Positions 1-9,491 of a stretch of 64,000 nucleotides of DNA are shown piece by piece. The stretch spans positions 186,001 to 250,000 of the forward strand of contig NZ_VTPU01000001.1 in assembly GCF_008274785.1 (NCBI RefSeq). The letters are read 5' to 3'. The stretch is from Halomonas eurihalina (GTDB lineage: Bacteria > Pseudomonadota > Gammaproteobacteria > Pseudomonadales > Halomonadaceae). The position numbers and the translations under genes were made by a program. Under the pieces are notes generated by a model, which was not told the DNA's origin, searched no databases, and was given only the letters and a program-made list of their open reading frames with translations. How positions within the stretch are numbered: position 1 is the first letter of the stretch; the number at the start of each line of letters is the position of its first letter.

Positions 1-1
1 C

Positions 2-358
2 CAGGGCAATCCCTGGATCTTCCGCGAGATCGATCACTACCTGCGCCATGGCCGACGCATGGCGCCTCCCGACGACACCGAACGTGTCGCGGTGCTGCGC
101 GACCACCTGTCGGCCCTGCATGACTTTTATGGTGAGCACATGGGCGTGCGCATCGCACGCAAGCACATCGGCTGGTACCTCGCCAGCGATGCCCGCTTCG
201 ACGATGCCCTGCGCAAGTGCCTGCGTGCCACTTTCAACGGCCTGGACAACGCCAACGCCCAGAGCCGCTTCATCGACGAACTGTTTCGTCATGCTCCCCC
301 CGACACGATGCCAGAGGTCGTCCGGGGCATGACATCGGATGGAACCTGTGCCGCATGA
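2..358 (+). CDS. dusB: tRNA-dihydrouridine synthase B, C-terminal part (gene cut by window edge)
   Basis: The visible frame enters at the left edge and ends with TGA at 356-358, giving the last ~118 residues. GNPWIFREI followed by [21 protein letters not shown] matches the C-terminal FMN-barrel end and helical domain of DusB, which reduces uridines in the tRNA D-loop. The stop overlaps the next start as ATGA (355-358), so fis is probably translationally coupled, the usual dusB-fis arrangement of gammaproteobacteria. The N-terminal catalytic part lies outside the window. Confidence 0.9.
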   Translation, partial: QGNPWIFREIDHYLRHGRRMAPPDDTERVAVLRDHLSALHDFYGEHMGVRIARKHIGWYLASDARFDDALRKCLRATFNGLDNANAQSRFIDELFRHAPPDTMPEVVRGMTSDGTCAA

Positions 359-684
359 CCAGCAGCCAAGCCTTTACCCAGTCTTCCGCGCTGCCCGAGA
401 TTGAACCCCGGGCCTCTCGTGACGCCGCCGATGATGGTGCTTCCGCGCCCGGCGACGACATGCTCCTGCGTGATGCCGTGGACGCCGCCATGCGCCGCTA
501 CTTCGCCCACCTGGATGGCTGCGAGGTGACCGACCTGCACGCCATGGTGATGGCCGAGGTGGAAGCCCCCCTACTCGCCTCGGTGCTGGATCACGCCCAG
601 GGCAACCAGACCCGAGCCGCCGAGATGCTGGGGCTCAATCGGGGCACCCTGCGCAAGAAGCTCAAGCACTATGGATTGATCTGA
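355..684 (+). CDS. fis: DNA-binding protein Fis
   Basis: A 109-residue protein. Its last ~75 residues carry the Fis core: dimerisation helices, then the C-terminal helix-turn-helix [20 protein letters not shown]. Fis bends DNA and controls rRNA, tRNA and recombination loci. The N-terminal ~35 residues are longer and more acidic than in E. coli (98 aa), as is common in halophilic relatives. The start at 355 was chosen because it overlaps the dusB stop. A hairpin follows the stop. Confidence 0.93.
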   Translation: MTSSQAFTQSSALPEIEPRASRDAADDGASAPGDDMLLRDAVDAAMRRYFAHLDGCEVTDLHAMVMAEVEAPLLASVLDHAQGNQTRAAEMLGLNRGTLRKKLKHYGLI

Positions 685-688
685 ACAC

Positions 689-708
689 GAGGGCGCCACG
701 GCGCCCTC
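689..708 (+). terminator. hairpin after fis
   Basis: GAGGGCGC-CACG-GCGCCCTC forms a perfect 8-bp stem with a 4-base loop directly after the fis stop. The following sequence is pyrimidine rich but lacks a clean T run, so it may be a weak intrinsic terminator or only an mRNA 3' end. Confidence 0.5.
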
Positions 709-754
709 ACTCCTCTCCCTGTCACGCTCCCATGCCCGCAATAGAGTGATCTTC

Positions 755-2335
755 ATGGCCCAATCCTCTTCCTCCGTCGCCCCGGTACGCCGCGCCCTGA
801 TCAGCGTCTCCGACAAGACCGGCATCGTCGATTTCGCACGCGGACTGCGTGATCGAAACGTCGAATTGCTCTCCACGGGCGGTACCTATCGCCTACTGCG
901 CGAAAACGGCGTTCCCGTCACCGAAGTCTCCGAACACACCGGTTTCCCGGAGATCATGGACGGTCGCGTCAAGACGCTACATCCCAAGATCCACGGTGGC
1001 ATTCTCGGCCGACGCGGCCAGGACGACGCCGTCATGGCCGAACACGCTATCGCGGCAATCGACATGGTAGTGGTCAATCTCTACCCGTTCGCCGCCACCG
1101 TGGCACGCCCGGACTGCACCCTCGAGGACGCCATCGAGAACATCGACATCGGTGGGCCGACCATGGTGCGGGCCTGCGCCAAGAACCATGCCCACACCAC
1201 CATCGTGGTCAACGCCGACGATTACACCCGGGTGCTCCATGAACTGGACCAGGGCGGTATCAGCCAGGCGAGCCGTTTCGACCTGGCGGTGAAGGCCTTC
1301 GAGCACACCGCCGGCTACGACGCGGCCATCGCCAACTACCTGGGCGCTCGCGCTGAGGGCGGCGAGGAAGGCTTCCCGCGCACCTACAACCTGCAGTTCC
1401 ACAAAAAGCAGTCCATGCGCTACGGGGAAAACCCGCACCAGGCCGCTGCCTTCTATGTGGACCCCGCCAGCCACGAACCCGGCGTGGCCACGGCACGCAC
1501 CCTGCAGGGCAAGCCACTGTCCTTCAACAATGTCGCCGATACCGATGCCGCCTTCGAATGCGTCAAGGGTTTCGACGAGACCGCCTGCGTGATCGTCAAG
1601 CACGCCAACCCCTGTGGCGTGGCCGTCGGCGAGAGCGCACTTTCCGCCTATGACAAGGCATTCGCTACCGACCCGACCAGCGCCTTCGGCGGCATCATCG
1701 CCTTCAACGTTCCCCTCGACGCCGAGACGGCCCGGGCGATCATCGACCGCCAGTTCGTCGAGGTGATCATCGCCCCCGGCGTTGACGACGCCGCCCGCGA
1801 GATCGTCGCCGAGAAGAAGAACGTGCGCTTGCTCGACGTCGCCGAGCACTGGCCGGGCGAGCGCGAGCAGAGTCACGACCTCAAGCGCGTCACCGGCGGC
1901 CTGCTGGTCCAGGACCGCGACCTGGGCATGGTCGAGCGCAACGACCTTCGCGTGGTCTCGGATCGAGTGCCGAGCGAGCAGGAAATGCGCGACCTGGCCT
2001 TCGCCTGGAAGGTCGGCAAGTTCGTCAAGTCCAACGCCATCGTCTATGCCAAGGGCGGCCAGACCATCGGCGTCGGTGCCGGCCAGATGAGTCGCGTCTA
2101 CTCGGCCAAGATCGCCGGCATCAAGGCCGCCGACGAAGGTCTTTCCGTGCCCGGCTCGGTCATGGCCAGCGACGCCTTCTTCCCCTTCCGCGACGGCATC
2201 GACGCGGCAGCCGCCGCCGGCATCACCGCCGTCATCCAGCCCGGCGGCTCCATGCGCGACCAGGAAGTGATCGACGCCGCCAACGAGGCGGGGATTGCCA
2301 TGGTGTTTACTGGGATGCGGCACTTCAGGCACTGA
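755..2335 (+). CDS. purH: bifunctional AICAR formyltransferase / IMP cyclohydrolase
   Basis: A 526-residue protein catalysing the last two steps of de novo IMP synthesis in the cytoplasm. Residues ~1-130 form the MGS-like cyclohydrolase domain ([33 protein letters not shown]). The rest is the AICAR transformylase domain, with the catalytic Lys-His pair near residues 282-283 (VKHANPCG) and [13 protein letters not shown] at 755 is preferred over GTG at 746 because it gives the usual family N-terminus. The expected neighbour purD is not in the window; the gene appears to stand alone behind fis. Confidence 0.96.
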   Translation: MAQSSSSVAPVRRALISVSDKTGIVDFARGLRDRNVELLSTGGTYRLLRENGVPVTEVSEHTGFPEIMDGRVKTLHPKIHGGILGRRGQDDAVMAEHAIAAIDMVVVNLYPFAATVARPDCTLEDAIENIDIGGPTMVRACAKNHAHTTIVVNADDYTRVLHELDQGGISQASRFDLAVKAFEHTAGYDAAIANYLGARAEGGEEGFPRTYNLQFHKKQSMRYGENPHQAAAFYVDPASHEPGVATARTLQGKPLSFNNVADTDAAFECVKGFDETACVIVKHANPCGVAVGESALSAYDKAFATDPTSAFGGIIAFNVPLDAETARAIIDRQFVEVIIAPGVDDAAREIVAEKKNVRLLDVAEHWPGEREQSHDLKRVTGGLLVQDRDLGMVERNDLRVVSDRVPSEQEMRDLAFAWKVGKFVKSNAIVYAKGGQTIGVGAGQMSRVYSAKIAGIKAADEGLSVPGSVMASDAFFPFRDGIDAAAAAGITAVIQPGGSMRDQEVIDAANEAGIAMVFTGMRHFRH

Positions 2336-2382
2336 CGCCTGCAGCCAGACACGAGTGGCGAGATACGAGCCGCGAGCAAACA

Positions 2383-2438
2383 GAAGCTCGAAGCTCGAAG
2401 CTCGAAGCTCGAAGCTCGAAGCTCGAAGCTCGAAGCTC
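2383..2438. repeat. GAAGCTC heptanucleotide tandem repeat, 8 perfect copies
   Basis: Eight uninterrupted copies of GAAGCTC start at 2383, 2390, 2397, 2404, 2411, 2418, 2425 and 2432. The array lies between the purH stop and the shared terminator. It is a perfect microsatellite-like array, so copy number is likely to vary between strains. Each unit contains AGCT, and no protein frame is supported across it. Confidence 0.95.
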
Positions 2439-2475
2439 GAAAGCAGCGTAACGAGCCTCTATTCGAAAAAATAAA

Positions 2476-2503
2476 CCCTCCCCGCCATGGCGGGGAGGGT
2501 TTT
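2476..2503. terminator. bidirectional terminator between purH and the aldehyde dehydrogenase gene
   Basis: CCCTCCCCGC-CATG-GCGGGGAGGG is a perfect 10-bp stem flanked by A-rich sequence on the left and TTTT on the right. It can act as an intrinsic terminator for both converging genes. Confidence 0.88.
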
Positions 2504-2540
2504 CTTCCAGGCGCGTAGCGCCGTTCTTCAAGCGTCCTGC

Positions 2541-4013
2541 TTAGTCCCCGAGATCGATACACAGGTACTTGGTCTCGAGGAATTCCTCGATGCCCTGGTG
2601 GCCGCCTTCGCGGCCGAGCCCCGAGGCCTTGACGCCACCGAAGGGGGCAGCGGCATTGGAAATCAGCCCGGTATTGATGCCGACCATGCCGTATTCCAGC
2701 GCATCGGCCACGCGCCAGACGCGTCCCAGGTCGCGGGAGTAGAAGTAGGAAGCCAGGCCATATTCGGTGTCGTTGGCCATGCGCACGGCGTCCTCTTCGT
2801 CCTCGAAGGGGAAGACGGCGGCCAGCGGGCCGAAGGTCTCCTCGCCGGCCACCTTCATGCCATCGTTGGCTTCGGTGATCAGCGTCGGGGTGAAGAAGTT
2901 GCCGCCCAGCGGATGCGGATGGCCACCCAGCAGCAATTCGGCGCCGTGCTCGACGGCGTCCTGAACGTGTTCGGAGACCTTCTCCACGGCCTTCTCGTCG
3001 ATCAACGGGCCGATGTTGACGCCAGCCTTCGTGCCGTCGCCGACCTTGAGCTCGCTGTTCATGGCCACCGCCAGCTTTTCGCAGAAGGCATTGACCACGC
3101 TCGACTGCACCAGGAAACGGTTGGTGCACACGCAGGTCTGGCCGGCATTGCGGAACTTGGCCGCCATGGCGCCTTCCACGGCAGCATCCAGATCGGCGTC
3201 CTCGAAGACGATGAAGGGCGCATTGCCGCCCAGCTCCAGCGAGATCTTCTGCACGTGGCGCGAGGCCTGAGCCATCAACTCACGCCCCACTTCGGTGGAT
3301 CCGGTGAAGGTGATCTTGCGTACGATCGGCGATTCGGTCAGGGCGGCGGCGATCTGCGAGGCGCGACCGGGAACCACATTGAACACACCGCGCGGAATGC
3401 CGGCACGTTCGGCGAGCATGGCCAGGGCGGTGGCCGAGAACGGCGTCTGGCTGGCCGGCTTGACCACGAAGGTACAGCCCGCTGCCAGGGCCGCACCAGC
3501 CTTGCGGGTGATCATCGCGGCCGGGAAGTTCCAGGGCGTGATGGCCCCCACCACACCCACCGGCTGCTTGGTGACCACGATACGCTGGTTGCTGGAAGTG
3601 GCCGGCACCGTTTCGCCGTTGATGCGGCGCGCCTGTTCCGCAAACCAGCGCAGGAAGCTTGCCGCATAGGCGATCTCGCCCGCGGCTTCCTTCAGGGGTT
3701 TGCCCTGCTCATGGGTCATGATGGTGGCCAGGTCCTGCTGATGCTCGAGCATCAGGTCATGCCACTTCATCAGCGCATCGGCGCGCTCCAGGGCAGTCAA
3801 GGATCTCCAGGCAGGTAGAGCGGCATCGGCGGCGGCGATGGCCCGCTCGGTTTCCGCCCGTCCCAGGCGCGGCACACTGCCAACGATATCGCCCGTGGCC
3901 GGGTTGGTCACCTCGATCTGTTCACCGCTGTCGGCAGCGACCCAGCTCCCATCGATATAGGCGAAAGGGCAATACAGCTGGGTTTCCTTCAGGTTCTCCT
4001 TCAGGGCTTCCAT
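2541..4013 (-). CDS. gabD: NAD(P)-dependent succinate-semialdehyde dehydrogenase family protein
   Basis: A 490-residue aldehyde dehydrogenase. It has the NAD-binding [11 protein letters not shown] region, the LELGGN glutamate motif and catalytic Cys294 in GQTCVCTNR. Closest in motifs to GabD, which oxidises succinate semialdehyde to succinate in GABA or 5-aminovalerate/putrescine breakdown; glutarate semialdehyde is an alternative substrate. The start at 4013 has a good AGGAG 6-10 bases upstream; the frame stays open to 4184, but that extension reads as noise. No gabT is adjacent, so the exact substrate is inferred. Confidence 0.85.
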   Translation of the reverse strand: MEALKENLKETQLYCPFAYIDGSWVAADSGEQIEVTNPATGDIVGSVPRLGRAETERAIAAADAALPAWRSLTALERADALMKWHDLMLEHQQDLATIMTHEQGKPLKEAAGEIAYAASFLRWFAEQARRINGETVPATSSNQRIVVTKQPVGVVGAITPWNFPAAMITRKAGAALAAGCTFVVKPASQTPFSATALAMLAERAGIPRGVFNVVPGRASQIAAALTESPIVRKITFTGSTEVGRELMAQASRHVQKISLELGGNAPFIVFEDADLDAAVEGAMAAKFRNAGQTCVCTNRFLVQSSVVNAFCEKLAVAMNSELKVGDGTKAGVNIGPLIDEKAVEKVSEHVQDAVEHGAELLLGGHPHPLGGNFFTPTLITEANDGMKVAGEETFGPLAAVFPFEDEEDAVRMANDTEYGLASYFYSRDLGRVWRVADALEYGMVGINTGLISNAAAPFGGVKASGLGREGGHQGIEEFLETKYLCIDLGD

Positions 4014-4113
4014 GGTCGACTCCTGGCTCAAGCGCTTGGTGAGGATTGATCTCCATGCTAAGCGTATGGAGGCCGAACGCCAACCGCCTGGCGTCACCAT
4101 GACGCTGCCGGAT

Positions 4114-4524
4114 TCAGTTGCTTCGCCTCGGCTCCCGGGAATCCGACAGGGTAATCGACACCGAGTCGGCGAAACGCAGGGCATGGGGCTTGTCGATTTC
4201 CACCTGGGCGGTGAGGACCTGTTCGAAACTCATGATCAGGTCGAGCACTTCCCGGGTCATGCGCTCCAGCAACTGGAAGCGATTGTCCTCCACATGAGCG
4301 ATGACCTGCTTGGTGATGGTGCGGTAATTCAGCGCCTGCTCGATGTGGTTGAACGCCAGCGCCTTGTCGGCGCGATAGCGAATCACCGCATTGATCACCA
4401 CATCCTGGCGATTGCGGATCTCGTCGTCCTTGATGCCGATGTAGGTCCGCAACCGCAGGTTCTTGATGCGAATCGTGGCCAGGTCGTGATCGAGGTGCTG
4501 ATCACCCAGGGCGAGCATTGCCAT
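4114..4524 (-). CDS. folX: dihydroneopterin triphosphate 2'-epimerase
   Basis: A 136-residue member of the FolB/FolX tunnelling fold. [38 protein letters not shown] and [15 protein letters not shown] follow E. coli FolX more closely than FolB. FolX epimerises 7,8-dihydroneopterin triphosphate to the monapterin form. The gene lies directly behind folE on the same strand, a common pairing that feeds tetrahydromonapterin synthesis, cofactor for phenylalanine hydroxylase in related bacteria. It is ~15 residues longer than the E. coli enzyme at the C-terminus. Confidence 0.9.
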   Translation of the reverse strand: MAMLALGDQHLDHDLATIRIKNLRLRTYIGIKDDEIRNRQDVVINAVIRYRADKALAFNHIEQALNYRTITKQVIAHVEDNRFQLLERMTREVLDLIMSFEQVLTAQVEIDKPHALRFADSVSITLSDSREPRRSN

Positions 4525-4533
4525 TGTTGTCTC

Positions 4534-5091
4534 CTACCTACCTTGGACCAGCGTCAGGAATTCCTGCCGCGTACTTTGCGACTCCCGGAAGGCGCCCAGC
4601 ATCACCGAGGATGTCATGCTCGAATTCTGCTTCTCGACGCCACGCATCATCATGCACAGGTGACGCGCCTCGATCACTACCGCCACGCCGCGCGCGCTGG
4701 TGACCTGCTGGACCGCCTCGGCAATCTGGCGAGTCAGGTTCTCCTGGATCTGCATGCGCCGCGCGTACATGTCGACGATGCGCGCGAACTTGGAAAGACC
4801 CAGCACCTTGCCGCTCGGCATGTAAGCGATATGGCACTTGCCGGTGAACGGCAGCAGGTGATGCTCGCAGATTGAGTACAGCTCGATGTCCTTGATCAGC
4901 ACCATCTCATCGGTGTCCGACTCGAAGACGGCACCATTGACGATCTCCTCCAAGGACTGGAAATAACCACGATTCAGGAATTGCATGGCCTTGGCGGCAC
5001 GCTTGGGCGTATCGCGCAGGCCTTCCCGGTCAGGATCCTCCCCGATCTCTTGGATGATCTGGCGGTAATGGTCGGCGAGTTGTTCGGTCAT
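4534..5091 (-). CDS. folE: GTP cyclohydrolase I
   Basis: A 185-residue enzyme converting GTP to dihydroneopterin triphosphate, the first step of folate and pterin synthesis. Zinc ligands are visible in [13 protein letters not shown] and [29 protein letters not shown] is the substrate-binding stretch. The start at 5091 (MTEQLADHY) gives the usual family length, whereas the frame is open to 5142. Nine bases separate it from folX, so the two are one operon. Confidence 0.95.
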   Translation of the reverse strand: MTEQLADHYRQIIQEIGEDPDREGLRDTPKRAAKAMQFLNRGYFQSLEEIVNGAVFESDTDEMVLIKDIELYSICEHHLLPFTGKCHIAYMPSGKVLGLSKFARIVDMYARRMQIQENLTRQIAEAVQQVTSARGVAVVIEARHLCMMMRGVEKQNSSMTSSVMLGAFRESQSTRQEFLTLVQGR

Positions 5092-5270
5092 TCTCAGGCC
5101 CCATGCAGAATCGTTATGGCGATGCATCAGCGCGGCCATCACGCCTCTGCCATCGAATTGTTACCCCGTGTTCATCTTCCCCGGGTCGAAAGGACACGAT
5201 TCTAGCGCATGCCATGCGCCAACGCAGTCCCGACCCAGCTCTCGGCAACATGGATGAATCTTGCCGTACT

Positions 5271-6257
5271 TCACGCTTGCCCGGATACCGCGCGATCCAG
5301 CACCCGTCGTTGCTGCTCGAGCTGACGGATGTGGTCGTCCCAGTAACCGGCATCGGCCAGCCAGGGAAAGGCCACGGGGAAGGCGGGATCCTCCCAGCGC
5401 GCCACCAGCCAGGCACTGTGGCGTATCAGTCGAAAGGCGCGCAGCGGCTCGATCAGGGCCAGCTCGCCCCGGTCGAAGTCTCGGTGCTGCTCGTAGCCCT
5501 CGATCACCTCGGAGAGCTGCATCTGCCATTCGCCTTCTTCCTGCCCGGTCAAAAGCATCCAGATATCCTGCACCGCCGGGGCCATCAGACAATCGTCGAA
5601 GTCCACCAGGCCGAAGGCCTCGTCGCGCCCCAGCATATTGCCGAGATGGCAATCGCCATGCACGCGGATACTGCGTTCGGGCGCCCAGCCACGATCCACC
5701 AGCGCCGAGCGCAGGCTATCGGTCACCCGGGTATAAGCACGCCGTTGACGCTGATCGAGCCAGGGGCTGGAGAGTACGCCATCGCACGCCTCGGCCAGCA
5801 TGTCGTCCAGGTTCAAGGTGCGGCGATGAGCGAAGCGGCCGCTCTCCCCCACGGCGTGCATCGCACCGATGACCTCACCCAGGGCGAACAGATGGGCCGG
5901 GTTTTCCAGCTCGGGCGCCTGCCCGGGCAATTGCGGATAGAGCGCGAAACGGAATCCCTCGGCACGATGCAGACTGACGCCCTGCTCGTCGCGCCAGGGG
6001 GCGGCAACCGCGACATCCGCCGCTGCCAGCTCGGCCAGGAAATCATGCTCCTCCTGGATCTGGGCATCGCTCCAGCGCCCCGGCCGATAGAATTTCACCA
6101 CCCAGCGCCGGCGCTCGTCGTCATGCACCAGATAGACCCGGTTCTCGTAGCTGTTCAGGGCGAAAGGCTCGCCGGGCAGCCAGAACCCCAGGGACTCCAC
6201 CGCCGCCACCACCCGGGCAGGCTCGAGACGGGCAAAGGGATGGATCGAGGTTTCCAT
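5271..6257 (-). CDS. srkA: stress response serine/threonine kinase A (YihE/RdoA family)
   Basis: A 328-residue protein, the same length as E. coli SrkA, with an aminoglycoside-phosphotransferase-like fold. HGDCHLGNML carries the catalytic base and VDFDDCLMAP the metal-binding DFD. SrkA phosphorylates proteins and counters death after envelope or DNA stress. The start at 6257 is set by CAGGAG just upstream. It stands alone; in E. coli it is followed by dsbA, which is not seen here. Confidence 0.9.
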   Translation of the reverse strand: METSIHPFARLEPARVVAAVESLGFWLPGEPFALNSYENRVYLVHDDERRRWVVKFYRPGRWSDAQIQEEHDFLAELAAADVAVAAPWRDEQGVSLHRAEGFRFALYPQLPGQAPELENPAHLFALGEVIGAMHAVGESGRFAHRRTLNLDDMLAEACDGVLSSPWLDQRQRRAYTRVTDSLRSALVDRGWAPERSIRVHGDCHLGNMLGRDEAFGLVDFDDCLMAPAVQDIWMLLTGQEEGEWQMQLSEVIEGYEQHRDFDRGELALIEPLRAFRLIRHSAWLVARWEDPAFPVAFPWLADAGYWDDHIRQLEQQRRVLDRAVSGQA

Positions 6258-6438
6258 TCGGCGCTCCTGATTCAATCGACTCATCAGGCATGCTAACAGC
6301 CTGTCGGACTTAGAGCGCTAGGCGTGTCGCCGGAAAAGTCCACCTCCATCCATGGGGTCTTGAAGGAAACTCTCGATCAATGGCGTTCAATAGCGCAAGG
6401 GTCGACACGCTTGCCTTGCAGCGAACGCTCGGGCGGGT

Positions 6439-7143
6439 TCAAGGCAATGGCGTGCGCGCCACGGCCCAGGCCTCGACCCGCTCCGCCCCGGCTTGACGAC
6501 AGGCACGGGCCAGGGCATCGAGGGTCGCGCCGGTGGTCATCACATCATCGAGCAATGCGACCTCGGACGGCAGTGCCGTCTCCACTCGGAAGGCGGCACG
6601 CAGATTGCCGCGTCGTCGCTTGCGGTCCAGCCCCCGCTGGCTCGGGGTATCGCGCCGACGCTGCGCCACCACCAGCGGAATGTCCAGGCGTGCCGACAAG
6701 CGTTCGGCAAGCCAACGCGCCTGGTCGAAGCCACGTTGCCGGGCGCGCCGAGGGTGCAGCGGTACCGCCAGCAGCGCCTGGGGACGCGGCTTATCCCTCA
6801 GCGCTTCCTCCAGCAGCGCCAGCATCAAGCTGCCGGCGCGCGGTGAGGCATGGAACTTGAAGCCTTGCATCAATCCCCTCAACTCGCCCTCGTAACGCAG
6901 CGGCACGCGAGCCGTATCGAAGGCCGGTGCACGTTGCAGACAACGTCCACAACGTCGCGCCCGCGACCCAGCAGGCTGCGGCTCGGCACATGCCGGACAG
7001 GCCGGCAGATTCCACGGCAACGCCAGGTGGCAGGCCCGACACCAGGGAGCCGTCGACTCGCAGGCGGCGAGACAGAAGGCGCAGCGACCAGGCAGCAGCC
7101 GCCGCAGCCAGTCGTCAACCTTAAAATCATGAACGGTTGACAT
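6439..7143 (-). CDS. comF: ComF family protein (amidophosphoribosyltransferase-like)
   Basis: A 234-residue protein. The N-terminus carries a double zinc ribbon (CAFC, CRAC, CPAC, CGRC) followed by a PRTase domain with PLHPRRARQRGFDQA and the PRPP loop VALLDDVMTTGATL. ComF acts with PriA/DprA-type factors in handling incoming single-stranded DNA; the family is also called GntX. The ATG at 7143 lies inside the left BirA-type box of the divergent bioB promoter, so its expression may respond to biotin. This divergent comF-bioB arrangement is common in gammaproteobacteria. Confidence 0.88.
   Translation of the reverse strand: MSTVHDFKVDDWLRRLLPGRCAFCLAACESTAPWCRACHLALPWNLPACPACAEPQPAGSRARRCGRCLQRAPAFDTARVPLRYEGELRGLMQGFKFHASPRAGSLMLALLEEALRDKPRPQALLAVPLHPRRARQRGFDQARWLAERLSARLDIPLVVAQRRRDTPSQRGLDRKRRRGNLRAAFRVETALPSEVALLDDVMTTGATLDALARACRQAGAERVEAWAVARTPLP
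7112..7143 (+). promoter_or_regulatory. BirA operator 1 (bioB/comF)
   Basis: TCGTCAACC, 14 bases, GGTTGACAT: an inverted repeat one mismatch per arm from TTGTCAACC-N14/15-GGTTGACAA, the published BirA signal shape. Its right arm contains TTGACA (7137-7142), the likely -35 of bioB, and the first codons of comF. Confidence 0.75.
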
Positions 7144-7166
7144 AAACCGGCGACGCCTTACCCTAT
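7137..7166 (+). promoter_or_regulatory. bioB promoter candidate
   Basis: A perfect -35, TTGACA at 7137-7142, is followed by a poor -10: TACCCT at 7159-7164 (16-base spacer) or CCCTAT at 7161-7166 (18-base spacer). It lies between the two BirA-type boxes, the expected place for repression. Confidence 0.55.
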
Positions 7167-7199
7167 CGGTCAACCGTGACCAATCCGAAAAGTTGACCA
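7167..7199 (+). promoter_or_regulatory. BirA operator 2 (bioB)
   Basis: CGGTCAACC, 15 bases, AGTTGACCA: a second, weaker BirA-type inverted repeat just downstream of the candidate -10, ending 15 bases before the bioB start. Confidence 0.65.
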
Positions 7200-7214
7200 A
7201 AAGCGAGCCCTCCC

Positions 7215-8327
7215 ATGCCAGCCCAACACCACGACGCCCATGCGGTTGACTTGAACCTAGACGCCTCGCACGAACCGCGCCACGACTGGCGCCTGGAAGA
7301 GATCGAGGCGCTGTTCTCGCTGCCCTTCAACGATCTGCTGTTCCGCGCCCAGCAGGTTCATCGGGCACACTTCGATCCCAATGCCGTGCAGGTCTCGACG
7401 CTGTTGTCGATCAAGACCGGTGCCTGCCCGGAGGACTGCAAGTACTGCCCCCAATCCGGCCACTACAACACCGGGCTCGGCAAGGAAAAGCTGCTCGAGA
7501 TCGAGAAGGTAGTGGAGCAGGCCCGTGCCGCCAAACAGGCCGGTGCCAGCCGCTTCTGCATGGGTGCTGCCTGGCGCAGCCCTCGGGAACGCGACCTGGA
7601 CGTGGTGCTGGAGATGGTCGGCCGGGTCAAGGAGCTGGGCCTGGAAACCTGCATGACCCTGGGCATGGTCGACACCCATCAGGCGAGCCGATTGGCCGAG
7701 GCGGGCCTGGACTACTACAACCACAATCTGGACACCTCGCCGGAATACTACGGCGAGATCATCACCACCCGCTCCTACGCCGACCGCCTGGACACTCTGT
7801 CCAACGTTCGCGATGCCGGCATGAAAATCTGTTCGGGCGGCATTCTCGGCATGGGCGAGGCGACTCGGGATCGCGCTGGCCTGCTGCAGCAACTGGCACG
7901 CCTGAATCCGCATCCGGAGTCGGTGCCCATCAATATGCTGGTCAAGGTACCGGGCACGCCGATGGAAAACGTCGAGGACCTGGACCCGCTCGAGTTCATC
8001 CGCGCCATCGCCGTGGCTCGCATCCTCATGCCGGCCAGCCACGTCCGCCTGTCCGCCGGACGCGAGCAGATGGACGAATCGACCCAGGCCATGGCGTTTC
8101 TCGCCGGCGCCAATTCCATCTTCTACGGCGACACCCTGCTGACGACGGGCAATCCCCAGGTCGAACGTGACCGGGCGCTGTTCGACAAGCTCGGTTTGCA
8201 TCCCGAGCACGTCGAAAAGAGCGCGTGCGACACCCGCAGCGACGATGAACAGGCCGAAACCGCACTGGCCCATGCCATCCAGCGCCAGCGCGACGACGCC
8301 CTCTTCTACGACGCCGCCCAAGCCTAA
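7215..8327 (+). CDS. bioB: biotin synthase
   Basis: A 370-residue radical-SAM enzyme that inserts sulfur into dethiobiotin. The [4Fe-4S] motif C71-x3-C75-x2-C78 (CPEDCKYC) is intact; MLVKVPGTP and RLSAGREQM carry ligands and residues of the [2Fe-2S] site. First gene of bioB-F-H-C-D. The ribosome site before 7215 is weak. The C-terminal ~25 residues are acidic and variable. Confidence 0.96.
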   Translation: MPAQHHDAHAVDLNLDASHEPRHDWRLEEIEALFSLPFNDLLFRAQQVHRAHFDPNAVQVSTLLSIKTGACPEDCKYCPQSGHYNTGLGKEKLLEIEKVVEQARAAKQAGASRFCMGAAWRSPRERDLDVVLEMVGRVKELGLETCMTLGMVDTHQASRLAEAGLDYYNHNLDTSPEYYGEIITTRSYADRLDTLSNVRDAGMKICSGGILGMGEATRDRAGLLQQLARLNPHPESVPINMLVKVPGTPMENVEDLDPLEFIRAIAVARILMPASHVRLSAGREQMDESTQAMAFLAGANSIFYGDTLLTTGNPQVERDRALFDKLGLHPEHVEKSACDTRSDDEQAETALAHAIQRQRDDALFYDAAQA

Positions 8328-8330
8328 ACC

Positions 8331-9491
8331 ATGATGCCACGCGCGGACCTCTGGTCGAAGCGACTGGCTAGCGCCGCCACGCAACGCCGTGCGGAAGGCG
8401 GCTGGCGCCAACGCCTCACCCTGGACGACGCCGCCCCTCTCATCGACTTCGCCGGCAACGATTATCTCGGCCTGGCCGGCGACCCGCGCCTGGCCGAGGC
8501 TCAGGCCGAGGGGGCGAAACGCTTCGGTGCCGGCGCCAGGGCCTCGCATTTGGTCACCGGGCATCACGCGGTCCACGAACGACTCGAACAACGTCTTGCC
8601 GAGTTGACCGGGCGCCCCCGCGCCCTGCTGTTCTCCACCGGCTACATGGCCAACCTCGGCGTATTGCAGGCGCTGTGCGACCGCCACACCCGGGTGTTCC
8701 AGGATCGTCTCAATCACGCCTCGCTGCTCGATGGTGCCCGCCTGGCCGAGGCACCCTCGCGGCGCTTCCACCATCGCGATCTCGCGGATCTCGAGCGCTT
8801 GCTGGAGCGCACACCCCAGGATGCGCCGGCGCTGGTCGTCAGCGATGGCGTCTTCAGCATGGATGGCGACACGGCCGACATCGCCGGCATCGCCGGCACC
8901 TGCCAACGACAAGGCGCCTGGTTGATGATCGATGACGCCCATGGTCTCGGCGTGCTCGGCGAACATGGCGACGGTTGCGTGGGACGCGCCCACGATCAAC
9001 GCCAGGTGCCGATACTGGTCGGCACACTCGGCAAGGCACTGGGCAGCGCCGGGGCCTTCGTGGCGGGCGATGCCGCCCTGATCGACCATCTGATCCAGTT
9101 CGCCCGTCCCTACATCTACACCACGGCCCACCCCCCCGGCGTGGCAGCGGCCACCCTGACTGCCCTGGACATCCTCGAGCAGGAGCCCGAACGTCGCGAC
9201 CGTCTCCATCGGCATATCGCCGAGTTCCGGCGCGAAGCCGCGAGGCTCGGCCTGCCGCTGACCGACTCCACCACGCCCATCCAGCCCATCGTGCTGGGCG
9301 ACAGCGCGCGCGTCATGCGCTGGGCCGAGCGCCTGGCCCGGGCCGGGTTACGCGTTGGTGCCATCCGCCCGCCCACCGTGCCGCGCGGCCAGGCACGACT
9401 GCGGATCACCCTGAGCGCCGCCCACGACGCAATGGCTCTCGACGCCTTGCTCGGCGCTCTGAATGCCTGTCGACGCGAGGACGCCTCATGA
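8331..9491 (+). CDS. bioF: 8-amino-7-oxononanoate synthase
   Basis: A 386-residue PLP enzyme condensing pimeloyl-ACP with alanine. The PLP lysine is K235 in GTLGKALGSAG; DAHGLGVLG and SDGVFSMDGD are further PLP-binding motifs. It starts 3 bases after bioB, and its stop overlaps the bioH start (ATGA at 9488-9491). ATG codons at 8331 and 8334 are both possible starts. Confidence 0.95.
   Translation: MMPRADLWSKRLASAATQRRAEGGWRQRLTLDDAAPLIDFAGNDYLGLAGDPRLAEAQAEGAKRFGAGARASHLVTGHHAVHERLEQRLAELTGRPRALLFSTGYMANLGVLQALCDRHTRVFQDRLNHASLLDGARLAEAPSRRFHHRDLADLERLLERTPQDAPALVVSDGVFSMDGDTADIAGIAGTCQRQGAWLMIDDAHGLGVLGEHGDGCVGRAHDQRQVPILVGTLGKALGSAGAFVAGDAALIDHLIQFARPYIYTTAHPPGVAAATLTALDILEQEPERRDRLHRHIAEFRREAARLGLPLTDSTTPIQPIVLGDSARVMRWAERLARAGLRVGAIRPPTVPRGQARLRITLSAAHDAMALDALLGALNACRREDAS

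Noticed and set aside
977..2332. 451-codon minus frame opposite purH
   Set aside because: Antisense shadow of a high-GC gene; low-complexity Gly/Asp/Val/His composition and no family motifs.
2383..2438. CRISPR-like array
   Set aside because: Units are 7 bp and contiguous with no spacers; no cas genes nearby.
2487..3818. 443-codon plus frame opposite the aldehyde dehydrogenase
   Set aside because: Mirror-frame artefact; the opposite strand encodes a full ALDH with catalytic residues.
7257..9215. 652-codon minus frame opposite bioB and bioF
   Set aside because: Spans two confirmed genes antisense; no start context, no motif.
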